Assembly (NCBI GenBank): GCA_964614855.1
Contig: CAZTMX010000028.1
Span: forward strand, 1 to 22,137
Length of the DNA: 22,137 nucleotides
Direction of reading: 5' to 3'
Origin: CAWJHE01 sp964614855
Lineage (GTDB): Bacteria; Chloroflexota; Anaerolineae; Anaerolineales; UBA4823
Both the position numbers and the translations under genes were made by a program. Position 1 is the stretch's first letter. Every line of letters starts with the position of its first letter. The notes beneath the pieces were generated by a model. The model had not been told where the DNA came from and did not search any database. It worked only from the letters and a program-made list of their open reading frames with translations. Shown piece by piece: positions 15,287 through 22,137 of the stretch.

Positions 15287-16279
15287 ATGCTTGATTTAAA
15301 CAACCATGAAATTCAATTTGCGCTCAATGCGGTGCAGCAGGCATCTCTTCTGGTCAGACATATCCAGGCCGAACTCGTCTCACCTGCGCTGACCAAAGAC
15401 GATCGTTCGCCCGTTACGGTTGCCGATTTTGCCGCCCAGGCGATGGTTGGATACCTGCTGTCCGAGGCATTCCCCAGGGATGTGATGGTGGCTGAAGAAT
15501 CCTCATCAGCGCTGCGCGCACCTGGGGCGGAAGAGACCCTGGAGCTTGTGACATCCTTTTTACAACGGGTTATCCCCCAGGCAAACCCAACCGCGGTGTG
15601 CGAGTGGATCGACCACGGTCGCACAGACACTGCCGGACGTTTCTGGACCCTGGATCCTATCGATGGCACAAAGGGCTTTCTGCGCGGCGACCAATACGCC
15701 ATCGCCCTGGCGTTGGTGGTGGACGGAAGTGTGCAAATCGGGGCGCTGGGTTGTCCAAACCTGGAAGACGCCAGCCGGGTGAAGATAGGCGGCGAGGGCT
15801 CGCTGGTGATTGCTGCACGAGGCAGCGGTACGTGGACCACAGCCCTGGCAAACCCATCAGCTTTCCGGCAATTGAAGGTCTCTGCCGAGACCCAGCCAGC
15901 TCAGGCGCGCATCTTGCGCTCGTTTGAAAGCGGGCACACCAATGTCAGCCAGATCGATATTTTTACCCAGGCACTGGGTGTCCAGGCGGAGCCGGTGCGC
16001 ATGGACAGCCAGGCGAAATACGCCGTCCTGGCGGCAGGTAAGGGCGAATTGCTGCTGCGCCTGCTTTCCACGAGCAAACCCGATTACCGGGAGAAAATCT
16101 GGGACCAGGCTGCCGGCTCGCTGGTGCTGCAGGAAGCTGGCGGGCGCATCACGGATTTGCATGGGAATGACCTGGATTTCTCGACCGGGCGCTCGCTGCT
16201 GCACAACCGCGGCATCCTGGCATCCAATAACCAGTTACACGCAGCTGCACTACAGGCCTTAGCAAGTATAGGGGCATAA
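15287..16279 (+). CDS. Hal2/CysQ-type 3'(2'),5'-bisphosphate nucleotidase (inositol monophosphatase superfamily)
   Basis: This 330-residue soluble enzyme has the Li+-sensitive phosphatase metal site: Glu70-Glu71 (MVAEESS), DPIDGT at 123-128 (WTLDPIDGTKGFLRG) and the late WD motif at 272-273 (IWDQAAGSLVLQEAGG). The GTKGFLRGDQYA continuation and DRSPVTVADFAAQ near the N-terminus point to the Hal2/BPNT branch, which removes the 3'-phosphate from PAP and PAPS, rather than to inositol monophosphatase itself. The exact substrate is inferred. GAAGGG precedes the ATG by nine bases. It lies between rimO and the GT39-like gene with short gaps, so it is probably co-transcribed. No sulfate-assimilation genes are nearby. 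Confidence 0.87.
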   Translation: MLDLNNHEIQFALNAVQQASLLVRHIQAELVSPALTKDDRSPVTVADFAAQAMVGYLLSEAFPRDVMVAEESSSALRAPGAEETLELVTSFLQRVIPQANPTAVCEWIDHGRTDTAGRFWTLDPIDGTKGFLRGDQYAIALALVVDGSVQIGALGCPNLEDASRVKIGGEGSLVIAARGSGTWTTALANPSAFRQLKVSAETQPAQARILRSFESGHTNVSQIDIFTQALGVQAEPVRMDSQAKYAVLAAGKGELLLRLLSTSKPDYREKIWDQAAGSLVLQEAGGRITDLHGNDLDFSTGRSLLHNRGILASNNQLHAAALQALASIGA

Positions 16280-16297
16280 GGGGGATTACCTTCGCTT

Positions 16298-17815
16298 ATG
16301 AAGCACGCCAACCGTATCGCCCTGCTGCTTAGCCTGCTGGCAATCCTGGCTGGTTACCTGGTCTCCGACCGGGTTTTTGAGCGGTTGGCGCACATTGAAG
16401 ACGAAATGGCGTATCTCTGGCAGGCGCAGGTGATCGCAAAAGACAGGCTCACCCTGCCCTCGCCTGCTGAACCCAAAAGCTTCCTGGTGCCTTTTGTCAT
16501 TGATTACAACGGCCAGCGTTTTGGCAAATATCCCCTGGGTTGGCCTGTTCTGCTCTCCATTGGTATTCGCCTGGGCGCTCACTATCTAGTCAATCCCTTG
16601 CTGGCTGGGCTGGGCGTATGGTTGACTTACTGCCTGGGGAAAGCAGTATTTAATGAGACCGTGGGGCTGGTGGCTGCCGGGTTGACTCTCAGCTCACCCT
16701 TTTTCCTGATGAACTCAGGTTCGCTGCTCTCGCATCCATTCGGACTGGTGCTCAGCGCAGGGTTCGCCCTGGCCTGGTTGGATGCCTTTACTCACCTGGA
16801 TGCTCCCAGGCGCTGGCTGCCGACGATTGCTGCCGCTGGGGCGCTTGGCGTCCTGGTGCTGACGCGCCCGCTCACCGCCGCAGCCGTGGCGCTGCCGTTC
16901 GGGCTTCATGGTCTGTATTTGCTCTGGTGCGGCGGAGGAAATGTGCGCAAGCGATTGGTGGTTTTTGTGTTGATTGTCTTGACGCTGTCCATGCTTCATT
17001 TTACCTGGCAGTATGCTGTTACTGGAGATGCGCTGCTGAACCCGTACACACTCTGGTGGGAGTATGACAAAATTGGCTTTGGTCCAGGTTTCGGTCATGT
17101 GGAGGGAGGCCACAACCTGACCATGGCACGCATTAACAATAAAATGAGCCTGCAAGCGGGTTGGAAAGATCTGTTTGGTTGGGCCGGTTATTCCTGGTTG
17201 TTCTTGCCCCCCGGTTTGATCGCCATACGCAAAAACTACAAGGGCTGGTTGTTAGCCAGCGTCGTGCTTAGCCTGTTTGCCGTTTATATGATCTACTGGA
17301 TCGGATCGGCGCTTTTTGGACCCAGGTATTATTACGAAGGTCTTTTTAGCCTTACCCTGGTCAGCGCAGCAGGGATTTGCTGGTTGGCAGGTCTGCCTGC
17401 AAAAGGCACAGAAGGGATTAAGAGATTTCCCTGGTTACAAAAGGCACGGCTTCCGGTTATTACCGCCCTGCTGGCAATCCTGCTTGGGTTTAATCTCTTC
17501 GGCTATCTGCCAGAACGCCTGGGGTCGATGCGCGGGCTTTACGGTGTGGAGAGAAGCAAACAGGAGCCGTTCCTCACCACCTCTGCGCAGTCGCTGACCC
17601 CGGCTTTGATCATCGTCCACACCGGAGAAGATTGGATCGACTACGGTACCTTATTAGAGCTGCAAAATCCTTTCTTCGATACCCCTTTCATTTTTATTAT
17701 CGCTCGCTCTGCAGAGAAGGACCAGGCTGCTGCGGCAAGCTTTCCTGACCGTTCGATTTACCATTACTACCCCGATACCCCATACACCTTTTACACAGCT
17801 CCGAGAATCCCTTAG
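16298..17815 (+). CDS. GT39/ArnT-like polytopic membrane glycosyltransferase
   Basis: This 505-residue protein has about ten hydrophobic segments. After the first helix comes the acidic loop AHIEDEMAYLWQAQVIAK (Glu34, Asp35, Glu36), the position of the catalytic acid in GT-C enzymes such as PMT and ArnT. FGKYPLGWPVLL and a Pro-rich TLSSPFFLMNSGSLLSHPFG loop are also typical of this superfamily. Such enzymes transfer a sugar from a polyprenyl-phosphate donor to protein or lipid on the outer side of the membrane; donor and acceptor cannot be told from sequence. A soluble tail of about 100 residues follows the last helix. GGGGG is 13 bases from the ATG, a poor ribosome binding site. It is the last gene of the rodZ-rimO unit. 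Confidence 0.78.
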   Translation: MKHANRIALLLSLLAILAGYLVSDRVFERLAHIEDEMAYLWQAQVIAKDRLTLPSPAEPKSFLVPFVIDYNGQRFGKYPLGWPVLLSIGIRLGAHYLVNPLLAGLGVWLTYCLGKAVFNETVGLVAAGLTLSSPFFLMNSGSLLSHPFGLVLSAGFALAWLDAFTHLDAPRRWLPTIAAAGALGVLVLTRPLTAAAVALPFGLHGLYLLWCGGGNVRKRLVVFVLIVLTLSMLHFTWQYAVTGDALLNPYTLWWEYDKIGFGPGFGHVEGGHNLTMARINNKMSLQAGWKDLFGWAGYSWLFLPPGLIAIRKNYKGWLLASVVLSLFAVYMIYWIGSALFGPRYYYEGLFSLTLVSAAGICWLAGLPAKGTEGIKRFPWLQKARLPVITALLAILLGFNLFGYLPERLGSMRGLYGVERSKQEPFLTTSAQSLTPALIIVHTGEDWIDYGTLLELQNPFFDTPFIFIIARSAEKDQAAAASFPDRSIYHYYPDTPYTFYTAPRIP

Positions 17816-17960
17816 ACAATTCCATTCCTGAATAATGTGCCCAGGCTATCCCTTGACTGGTGGCAATTTAACAGCAACCATTATTGTGCTGGTTTCCCTG
17901 TACCCCGGGTATCTTTATCCTCTTTTTATGGCTTTATTTGGCCTTGCCCATTATGCTTTG

Positions 17961-17984
17961 AAGGGAGATTGTCTCAGTCTCCTT
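17961..17984 (+). terminator. Possible weak terminator before the signalling cluster
   Basis: AAGGGAGA (17961-17968) pairs with TCTCCTT (17978-17984), with one bulged G, and is followed by TCTTG. It lies late in the 194-base gap between the GT39-like gene and the first kinase-like gene. The stem is short and the U-tract poor. The rest of this gap shows no gene and no convincing promoter, although TTGACT occurs at 17853-17858 without a matching -10 at normal spacing. Confidence 0.3.
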
Positions 17985-18009
17985 TCTTGATGTTGGTCGG
18001 GAAATCACC

Positions 18010-19872
18010 ATGGAAAAAGCCGTGCGCCTGCTCATTATTGATGATGATCAATCCCAGGTGGAGATGCTGCGGGAGTATCTGCACAGATTCGGCTACATGC
18101 AGATTACCCAGGCAGCCTCCATTCGCGAATTGTGGGCAAAATTAAACCATCAAGACTTCGATATCCTTCTGTTAGATTATATGTTGCCTGATGGGACAGG
18201 TCTGGACGTCCTGAAAAAGATGAAGGAAAAAGGCCTGCGTATTCCAGTGGTGATGATCACCGGGCAGGGAAATGAAAGGGTAGCCGTCCAGGCAATCCAA
18301 CAAGGGGCTGCCGATTACCTGCTTAAAAGCGGCGACTATCTCCTGACCCTACCTTCCCTGATCCAAAAGACCCTCCAGACGCGCCAGCTGGAACAGGCCG
18401 TGCAGGGCTCCTTGAACCAGATCAATTACCAGGCTCTCTTGCTTAAGAACGTACATGACGCCATTGTGGTCTGGGATATGGATGGGAGAATCACCTATTG
18501 GAACCCAGCTGCTGCAGCTATGTTTGGCTGGAGTGAAGCAGAGCGATTGGGACAGAACGTTGAAAATGTCTATCTTAATTTCTTTACGCCAAAAGTCTCC
18601 CTGCCAGATCGAGATCACGACAGCCCGTACTTTATTCGGAAATACAGTAGCCCCGATGGAAAAACCCTTTGGGTGAGCTCACGCGTATCGCGCCTGTTTG
18701 ACACACAGGAACGCGGCAGCCAGATGATCGGGTACATGGATGTTTCGCATGATATCACCGATCGCGTACTGGCTGAAGAAGCGCTGAGAAACAGCGAAGC
18801 CAGGTACCGCGCCATCGTGGAAGATTACCAGACTGAGCTGATCTGCCGCTATACCCCCACCGGGAACCTGACCTTTGTCAATGAAGTATTCTGCCGCTAT
18901 TTCGGCTTTGGGCGTGAAAAGCTGCTGGGGATGAACTTGTTGTACTTCTTGCCAGAAAGTGAGCGCCAGCGGATGGTCCATCACTGGACCGGGTTCAGCA
19001 TCGATAAACCTGCCGCCACGTTAGAACACCAGGTGCAGTTGCCAAAACAGGGTCTACGCTGGTTGCAGCGCACTGATCGAGCCATCTTCGACAAACAGGG
19101 GCGCATCTTCGAGTTCCAATCCGTTGGGCGAGATATTACTGAACGCAAGCGCATGGAGCAGCAGATCAAAACAGCCCAGTCGCACTTGGTGCAGGCTGCC
19201 AGGCTGACCACCATTGGCGAAATTGCCTCGGGAGTAGCGCACCAGATCTATAACCCATTGACCACAATCATCGCTGACGCACAGATTCTGATGCGAAATC
19301 TCTCTGCTGGTTCGCCCGGCAGAGAGTCTGCCGAGGCGATCGAACAGGCCGGCTGGCGCTTACAAAATGTGGTACAGCGCTTGCTGGCATTTTCCGAACC
19401 TGCTGCCAACACCTTCGAAACCCTGTCCGTAAACGACACAATCACCCAGGCTTTATCGCTTGTCACCGATCAAATAACCCATGCCGGTATACAAATCCAG
19501 CTTAAGCTAGAGCCAGAGCTTCCACCAATACGCGCCAATGCGCGCCAATTACAGAACCTGTGGGTCAACCTGTTGTTGCTGGCGCGCGATGCAAGCGTCA
19601 ATTATCAGGGACAATGGATCAGGATATTTACCTCTGCACTTCCGGGAAATGCCGTGATTGTTGAATTCCATGATGATGGAAAAAGCATCGCACCCGAGCA
19701 ACTGGCTACGATCTTTGAGCCGGATTTTATCGGCAGTCCCACCGGTAGAGGCACAGGAATGGAACTGAGCATCTGCCGGGAAATCGTAAGACAACATGGT
19801 GGGCAGATTACCGCCGACAGTTCCCCCGACCGTGATACAATCTTTCGGGTGGTCTTTCCTGCGGAGGTGTAA
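18010..19872 (+). CDS. REC-PAS-PAS protein with degenerate histidine kinase core
   Basis: The product has 620 residues and no membrane helix. The N-terminal receiver (about 5-120) looks functional: Asp11-Asp12, phosphoacceptor Asp56 (LLLDYMLPDG), Thr84 and Lys106. PAS domains cover about 140-260 and 268-385. The kinase-like core keeps His411 but reads AHQIYNPLT instead of AHEINNPLT. The N-box reads VNLLLLARDA, with Leu524 where the Mg-binding Asn belongs. The G1 box is DDGKSI (Ser559 for Gly) and the G2 box is GTGMELS (Glu585 for Gly). Autophosphorylation is therefore doubtful; a scaffold or modulator role is inferred. The reading frame is intact, so it is not a pseudogene. The response regulator starts three bases after its stop. 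Confidence 0.88.
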   Translation: MEKAVRLLIIDDDQSQVEMLREYLHRFGYMQITQAASIRELWAKLNHQDFDILLLDYMLPDGTGLDVLKKMKEKGLRIPVVMITGQGNERVAVQAIQQGAADYLLKSGDYLLTLPSLIQKTLQTRQLEQAVQGSLNQINYQALLLKNVHDAIVVWDMDGRITYWNPAAAAMFGWSEAERLGQNVENVYLNFFTPKVSLPDRDHDSPYFIRKYSSPDGKTLWVSSRVSRLFDTQERGSQMIGYMDVSHDITDRVLAEEALRNSEARYRAIVEDYQTELICRYTPTGNLTFVNEVFCRYFGFGREKLLGMNLLYFLPESERQRMVHHWTGFSIDKPAATLEHQVQLPKQGLRWLQRTDRAIFDKQGRIFEFQSVGRDITERKRMEQQIKTAQSHLVQAARLTTIGEIASGVAHQIYNPLTTIIADAQILMRNLSAGSPGRESAEAIEQAGWRLQNVVQRLLAFSEPAANTFETLSVNDTITQALSLVTDQITHAGIQIQLKLEPELPPIRANARQLQNLWVNLLLLARDASVNYQGQWIRIFTSALPGNAVIVEFHDDGKSIAPEQLATIFEPDFIGSPTGRGTGMELSICREIVRQHGGQITADSSPDRDTIFRVVFPAEV

Positions 19873-19875
19873 TCA

Positions 19876-20646
19876 GTGCCGCCTGCAAATATCCTGGTAA
19901 TCGAAGACGATTACATCGTCGCCCGCACGATCGAGCGTAGCCTTCAACATGAAGATTTTCATGTCACGCTGGTCAGCCGGGGAGATAAAGGATTGCACAT
20001 GGCAAGACAGGAACCGCCCGACCTGGTGATCCTGGATATCATCATGCCGGACATGGATGGCTATGAGGTGTGCAAAGAAATGCGGGCTTCTGCTCAGTTG
20101 GCGCATATCCCTATTCTCTTCTTGACAGCCAAGGTAAAGCCGCAGGATAAGATCGCTGGCTTTAAAGTGGGTGCAGACGATTATCTGACCAAACCCTTCA
20201 ACGTGGATGAGTTGATCCTGCGCATCCAGGCGATACTGCGCCGCACTAAAACGGTTGATATGGAAGTCCAGGAATGCAGCGAACCATTGCTGGCGGAGAT
20301 GTTATCTCCCGCTTTCCAAGAGCAAGCAGATCACTGCCTGGTGCTTGGTGATTATGCCCTGGATACACACACCTTCGAACTACAAACGCCGAACAAAGGG
20401 CGGATACGCCTCACACCGCTACAATACGATATTCTTTACCACTTGATGACACATCCTGGCGAAGCCTTTACCCCTTCTCGCTTGCTGGATGAAGTATGGG
20501 ATTACCCTTCCGGAAAAGGCAGCCCAGATTTGGTCAGGGTGCATATCAAGACCTTGCGCGAGCGCATCGAGGATGACCCGCAATCGCCGAGATTTATCTG
20601 CACCGTGCCTGGTTTGGGATATACCATCAGGGCAGATACCGCCTGA
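19876..20646 (+). CDS. OmpR/PhoB-family response regulator
   Basis: This 256-residue transcription factor has an N-terminal receiver with Asp11-Asp12, phosphoacceptor Asp54 (VILDIIMPDMDGYEV), Thr84 (LFLTAK) and Lys106 (DYLTKPF). A winged-helix Trans_reg_C domain spans about 157-254 (LTPLQYDILYHLMTHPGEAF, SPDLVRVHIKTLRERIEDDP, VPGLGYTIRA). The linker, about 35 residues, is longer than usual and contains Cys134 and Cys154. The start is GTG, preceded by GGAGGT seven bases upstream within the end of the kinase-like gene, so the two are probably co-translated. Its phosphodonor is most likely the canonical kinase just downstream. Targets are unknown. Confidence 0.93.
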   Translation: MPPANILVIEDDYIVARTIERSLQHEDFHVTLVSRGDKGLHMARQEPPDLVILDIIMPDMDGYEVCKEMRASAQLAHIPILFLTAKVKPQDKIAGFKVGADDYLTKPFNVDELILRIQAILRRTKTVDMEVQECSEPLLAEMLSPAFQEQADHCLVLGDYALDTHTFELQTPNKGRIRLTPLQYDILYHLMTHPGEAFTPSRLLDEVWDYPSGKGSPDLVRVHIKTLRERIEDDPQSPRFICTVPGLGYTIRADTA

Positions 20647-20658
20647 GATGATGCAGCG

Positions 20659-22137
20659 ATGAACACTGGCTCCACCCCTAAAACTATCCAGGAGTATCAA
20701 GCCGCCCTTGACCGCACCAGGCAGGTGGTAGAGCTTCAGTTACAGCTTTTTCAATCGAGCCACCTGAGCGATATTGGCGCCATTCAAAAGCATGTTTTAT
20801 CTGCCGCCAGCCGGCTTTTGGTCTGCCAGCGCGTTTCCATGTACCTGTTCGACCAACCCAGGTCAGAATGGTTATCCCGCATCTCCCTGGATGAGGACGG
20901 AACCTGGGACTACCAGGTGATTTCAGAGGAGACGGATGAGATCGTAAAACAGTGTCTGCAGGCTGGAAAGATCCAGCACGCGGTCAGCGTCCTGTGCGCG
21001 CCAGTCGTGTTCAATAACACCGCCCAGGGCGCCATGCAGGCTGTCAAGAAAAAGACCGGGGATTTTGATGCCAACGACCAGGAGCTGTTGCTTATGCTGG
21101 CCAAGGTCGCCGCAAATGCACTGAGTGCCTTTCTGCAGATCGGCGCGTTGAAAACCCTGCACAGCGGTGCGCTGACCAGCCGCTGGGAGTTGGCAAATTC
21201 GCGCAATACGCTGCGCGCCCTGTTTGACAATTTACCCACTGCGCTTTACATTATTGACAGAGAATATCGCCTGGCAGCGGTCAATCGAAACCGAGCCGAA
21301 CAGCTCGTAACAACATCCAAACCCTTGATCGGTTCGCATTGTTACCAGGCGTTGTTCAACCGTTCTTCACCATGTCCTCAATGCCGCGTAATTGAGACAT
21401 TTGAAAACGGGATTAGCACACAGCGCAATGAACGCCGCATCCTTGAGCCAGAAAATCCGATTGACCTGGAGATCAGCGTCTATCCGATATTTGATGAAGA
21501 GAACCAGGCGGTTCAGGCGATACTCATCGAACAGGATATTTCTGAAAAACGCCGGCTGGAAAGCATCCTGACTCAATCCGAGAAATTGGCAGCTGTAGGC
21601 CAACTGGCTGCCGGGGTGGCGCACGAGATAAATAATCCGCTCACAGCGATTATCGCCAATGCTCAAATCATCCATCGAGAGCTTCCTGCAGACCACGACC
21701 TGCAGGAATCGGTTGATTTGATCACCCGCGCCGGGGCTCGCGCCGCACAGGTAATCCGCAACCTGTTGGATTTCGCCAGGCGTGAAGAATTCAGGTTGGA
21801 TCTCATCGATATCAACAACACTTTGCGAAAATCGCTTGAGTTGGTGCAACACGAGCTGATCGCCCGGCATATCCAGCTCGTATTCGATGCGGACCCTTGC
21901 CTGCCTGCCTTGGTAGCCAGCGAAGACAACCTTCAGAGTGTGTGGCTCAACCTGTTATTAAATGCGATTGATTCGATCGATAAAGAAGCGCCAGAAATCC
22001 ACCTGGTCACACACTGCCAGGAGAATTGTATCCAGGTATCGGTGAGAGATAACGGCAGAGGCATACCCGCCGAGCAAATTCCCCGCATCTTCGAGCCCTT
22101 TTACACCACAAAAGCACCCGGGCGAGGCACCGGGCTG
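20659..22137 (+). CDS. GAF-PAS sensor histidine kinase (partial, runs off right edge)
   Basis: An open frame of 493 codons continues past the window. It begins with a short coiled segment, then a GAF-like domain (about 36-165; ERMS-type core with CQRVSMYLFDQPRSEWLSRI) and a PAS domain (about 187-305; LFDNLPTALYIIDREYRLAA). The PAS carries Cys228 and CPQC (Cys239, Cys242). The kinase core is canonical: VAHEINNPLTAI with His322, WLNLLLNAIDS with N-box Asn435, DNGRGI (464-469), FEPFYTTK and the start of the G2 box GRGTGL. No membrane helix is seen, so sensing is probably cytoplasmic. ATG 20659 is 12 bases after the regulator stop, with only a weak GAG-rich ribosome binding site. It probably phosphorylates the upstream regulator. 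Confidence 0.9.
   Translation, partial: MNTGSTPKTIQEYQAALDRTRQVVELQLQLFQSSHLSDIGAIQKHVLSAASRLLVCQRVSMYLFDQPRSEWLSRISLDEDGTWDYQVISEETDEIVKQCLQAGKIQHAVSVLCAPVVFNNTAQGAMQAVKKKTGDFDANDQELLLMLAKVAANALSAFLQIGALKTLHSGALTSRWELANSRNTLRALFDNLPTALYIIDREYRLAAVNRNRAEQLVTTSKPLIGSHCYQALFNRSSPCPQCRVIETFENGISTQRNERRILEPENPIDLEISVYPIFDEENQAVQAILIEQDISEKRRLESILTQSEKLAAVGQLAAGVAHEINNPLTAIIANAQIIHRELPADHDLQESVDLITRAGARAAQVIRNLLDFARREEFRLDLIDINNTLRKSLELVQHELIARHIQLVFDADPCLPALVASEDNLQSVWLNLLLNAIDSIDKEAPEIHLVTHCQENCIQVSVRDNGRGIPAEQIPRIFEPFYTTKAPGRGTGL

Noticed and set aside
17837..18145. 102-codon open frame overlapping the start of the kinase-like gene
   Set aside because: It is out of frame with a clear receiver domain, has no ribosome binding site and has a random-looking composition.
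18010..19872. Pseudogene status for the degenerate kinase
   Set aside because: The 620-codon frame is uninterrupted, the receiver and PAS domains look intact, and a ribosome binding site for the next gene is embedded in its end.

Overview
The window most probably comes from a Chloroflexota bacterium close to the Anaerolineae. The reasons are indirect: moderate GC, very long Thr/Pro-rich (TPTPT) linkers in two surface-exposed proteins, a ClpC-type chaperone, a RodZ-like gene directly followed by rimO, and a GT39-type membrane glycosyltransferase. This assignment rests on gene style, not on a marker-gene tree. No rRNA, tRNA, CRISPR array, insertion sequence or phage gene was seen. It is chromosomal, mostly housekeeping DNA with a signalling cluster at the right end.

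Layout. (1) Positions 1-5269, minus strand: a tightly packed Mrp-type cation/proton antiporter operon, read mrpA(B)-mrpC-mrpD-mrpE-mrpF, with 4-base ATGA overlaps at three of the four junctions; mrpF runs off the left edge. (2) 5470-5769, plus: a 99-aa protein with four cysteines. It converges on clpC (5830-8313, minus), and a strong shared hairpin terminator lies between them. (3) 8492-10012, minus: a DUF389 membrane protein fused through a long TPT linker to an SH3b domain. It is divergent from a SIMPL-domain lipoprotein (10161-10901, plus). (4) recO (minus) and rplI (plus) are divergent from a 140-base region with two good promoters. (5) Between rplI and the next gene lies a roughly 90-base nested hairpin RNA that I cannot assign to a class. 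(6) 12639-17815, plus: a probable operon of a RodZ-like protein with two HTH domains, rimO, a Hal2/CysQ-type phosphatase and a GT39-like membrane enzyme. (7) 18010-22137, plus: a REC-PAS-PAS-histidine-kinase-like protein, an OmpR/PhoB-type response regulator and a GAF-PAS histidine kinase cut by the right edge.

How they work together. The Mrp genes encode one membrane complex exporting Na+ in exchange for protons. The signalling cluster is the most unusual part. Its first kinase-like protein has lost conserved residues in at least four catalytic boxes while its receiver domain looks intact. The last kinase is canonical wherever it can be seen, and its core closely resembles that of the degenerate one. 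The simplest reading is a duplicated kinase whose first copy became a receiver-bearing scaffold or modulator for the second kinase and the shared regulator.

Promoters. Several intergenic regions carry extended -10 elements (TGnTATAAT-like): upstream of the 99-aa gene, clpC, recO and rplI, and more weakly the SIMPL gene. The one upstream of recO sits so close to the ATG that its transcript is predicted to be leaderless.
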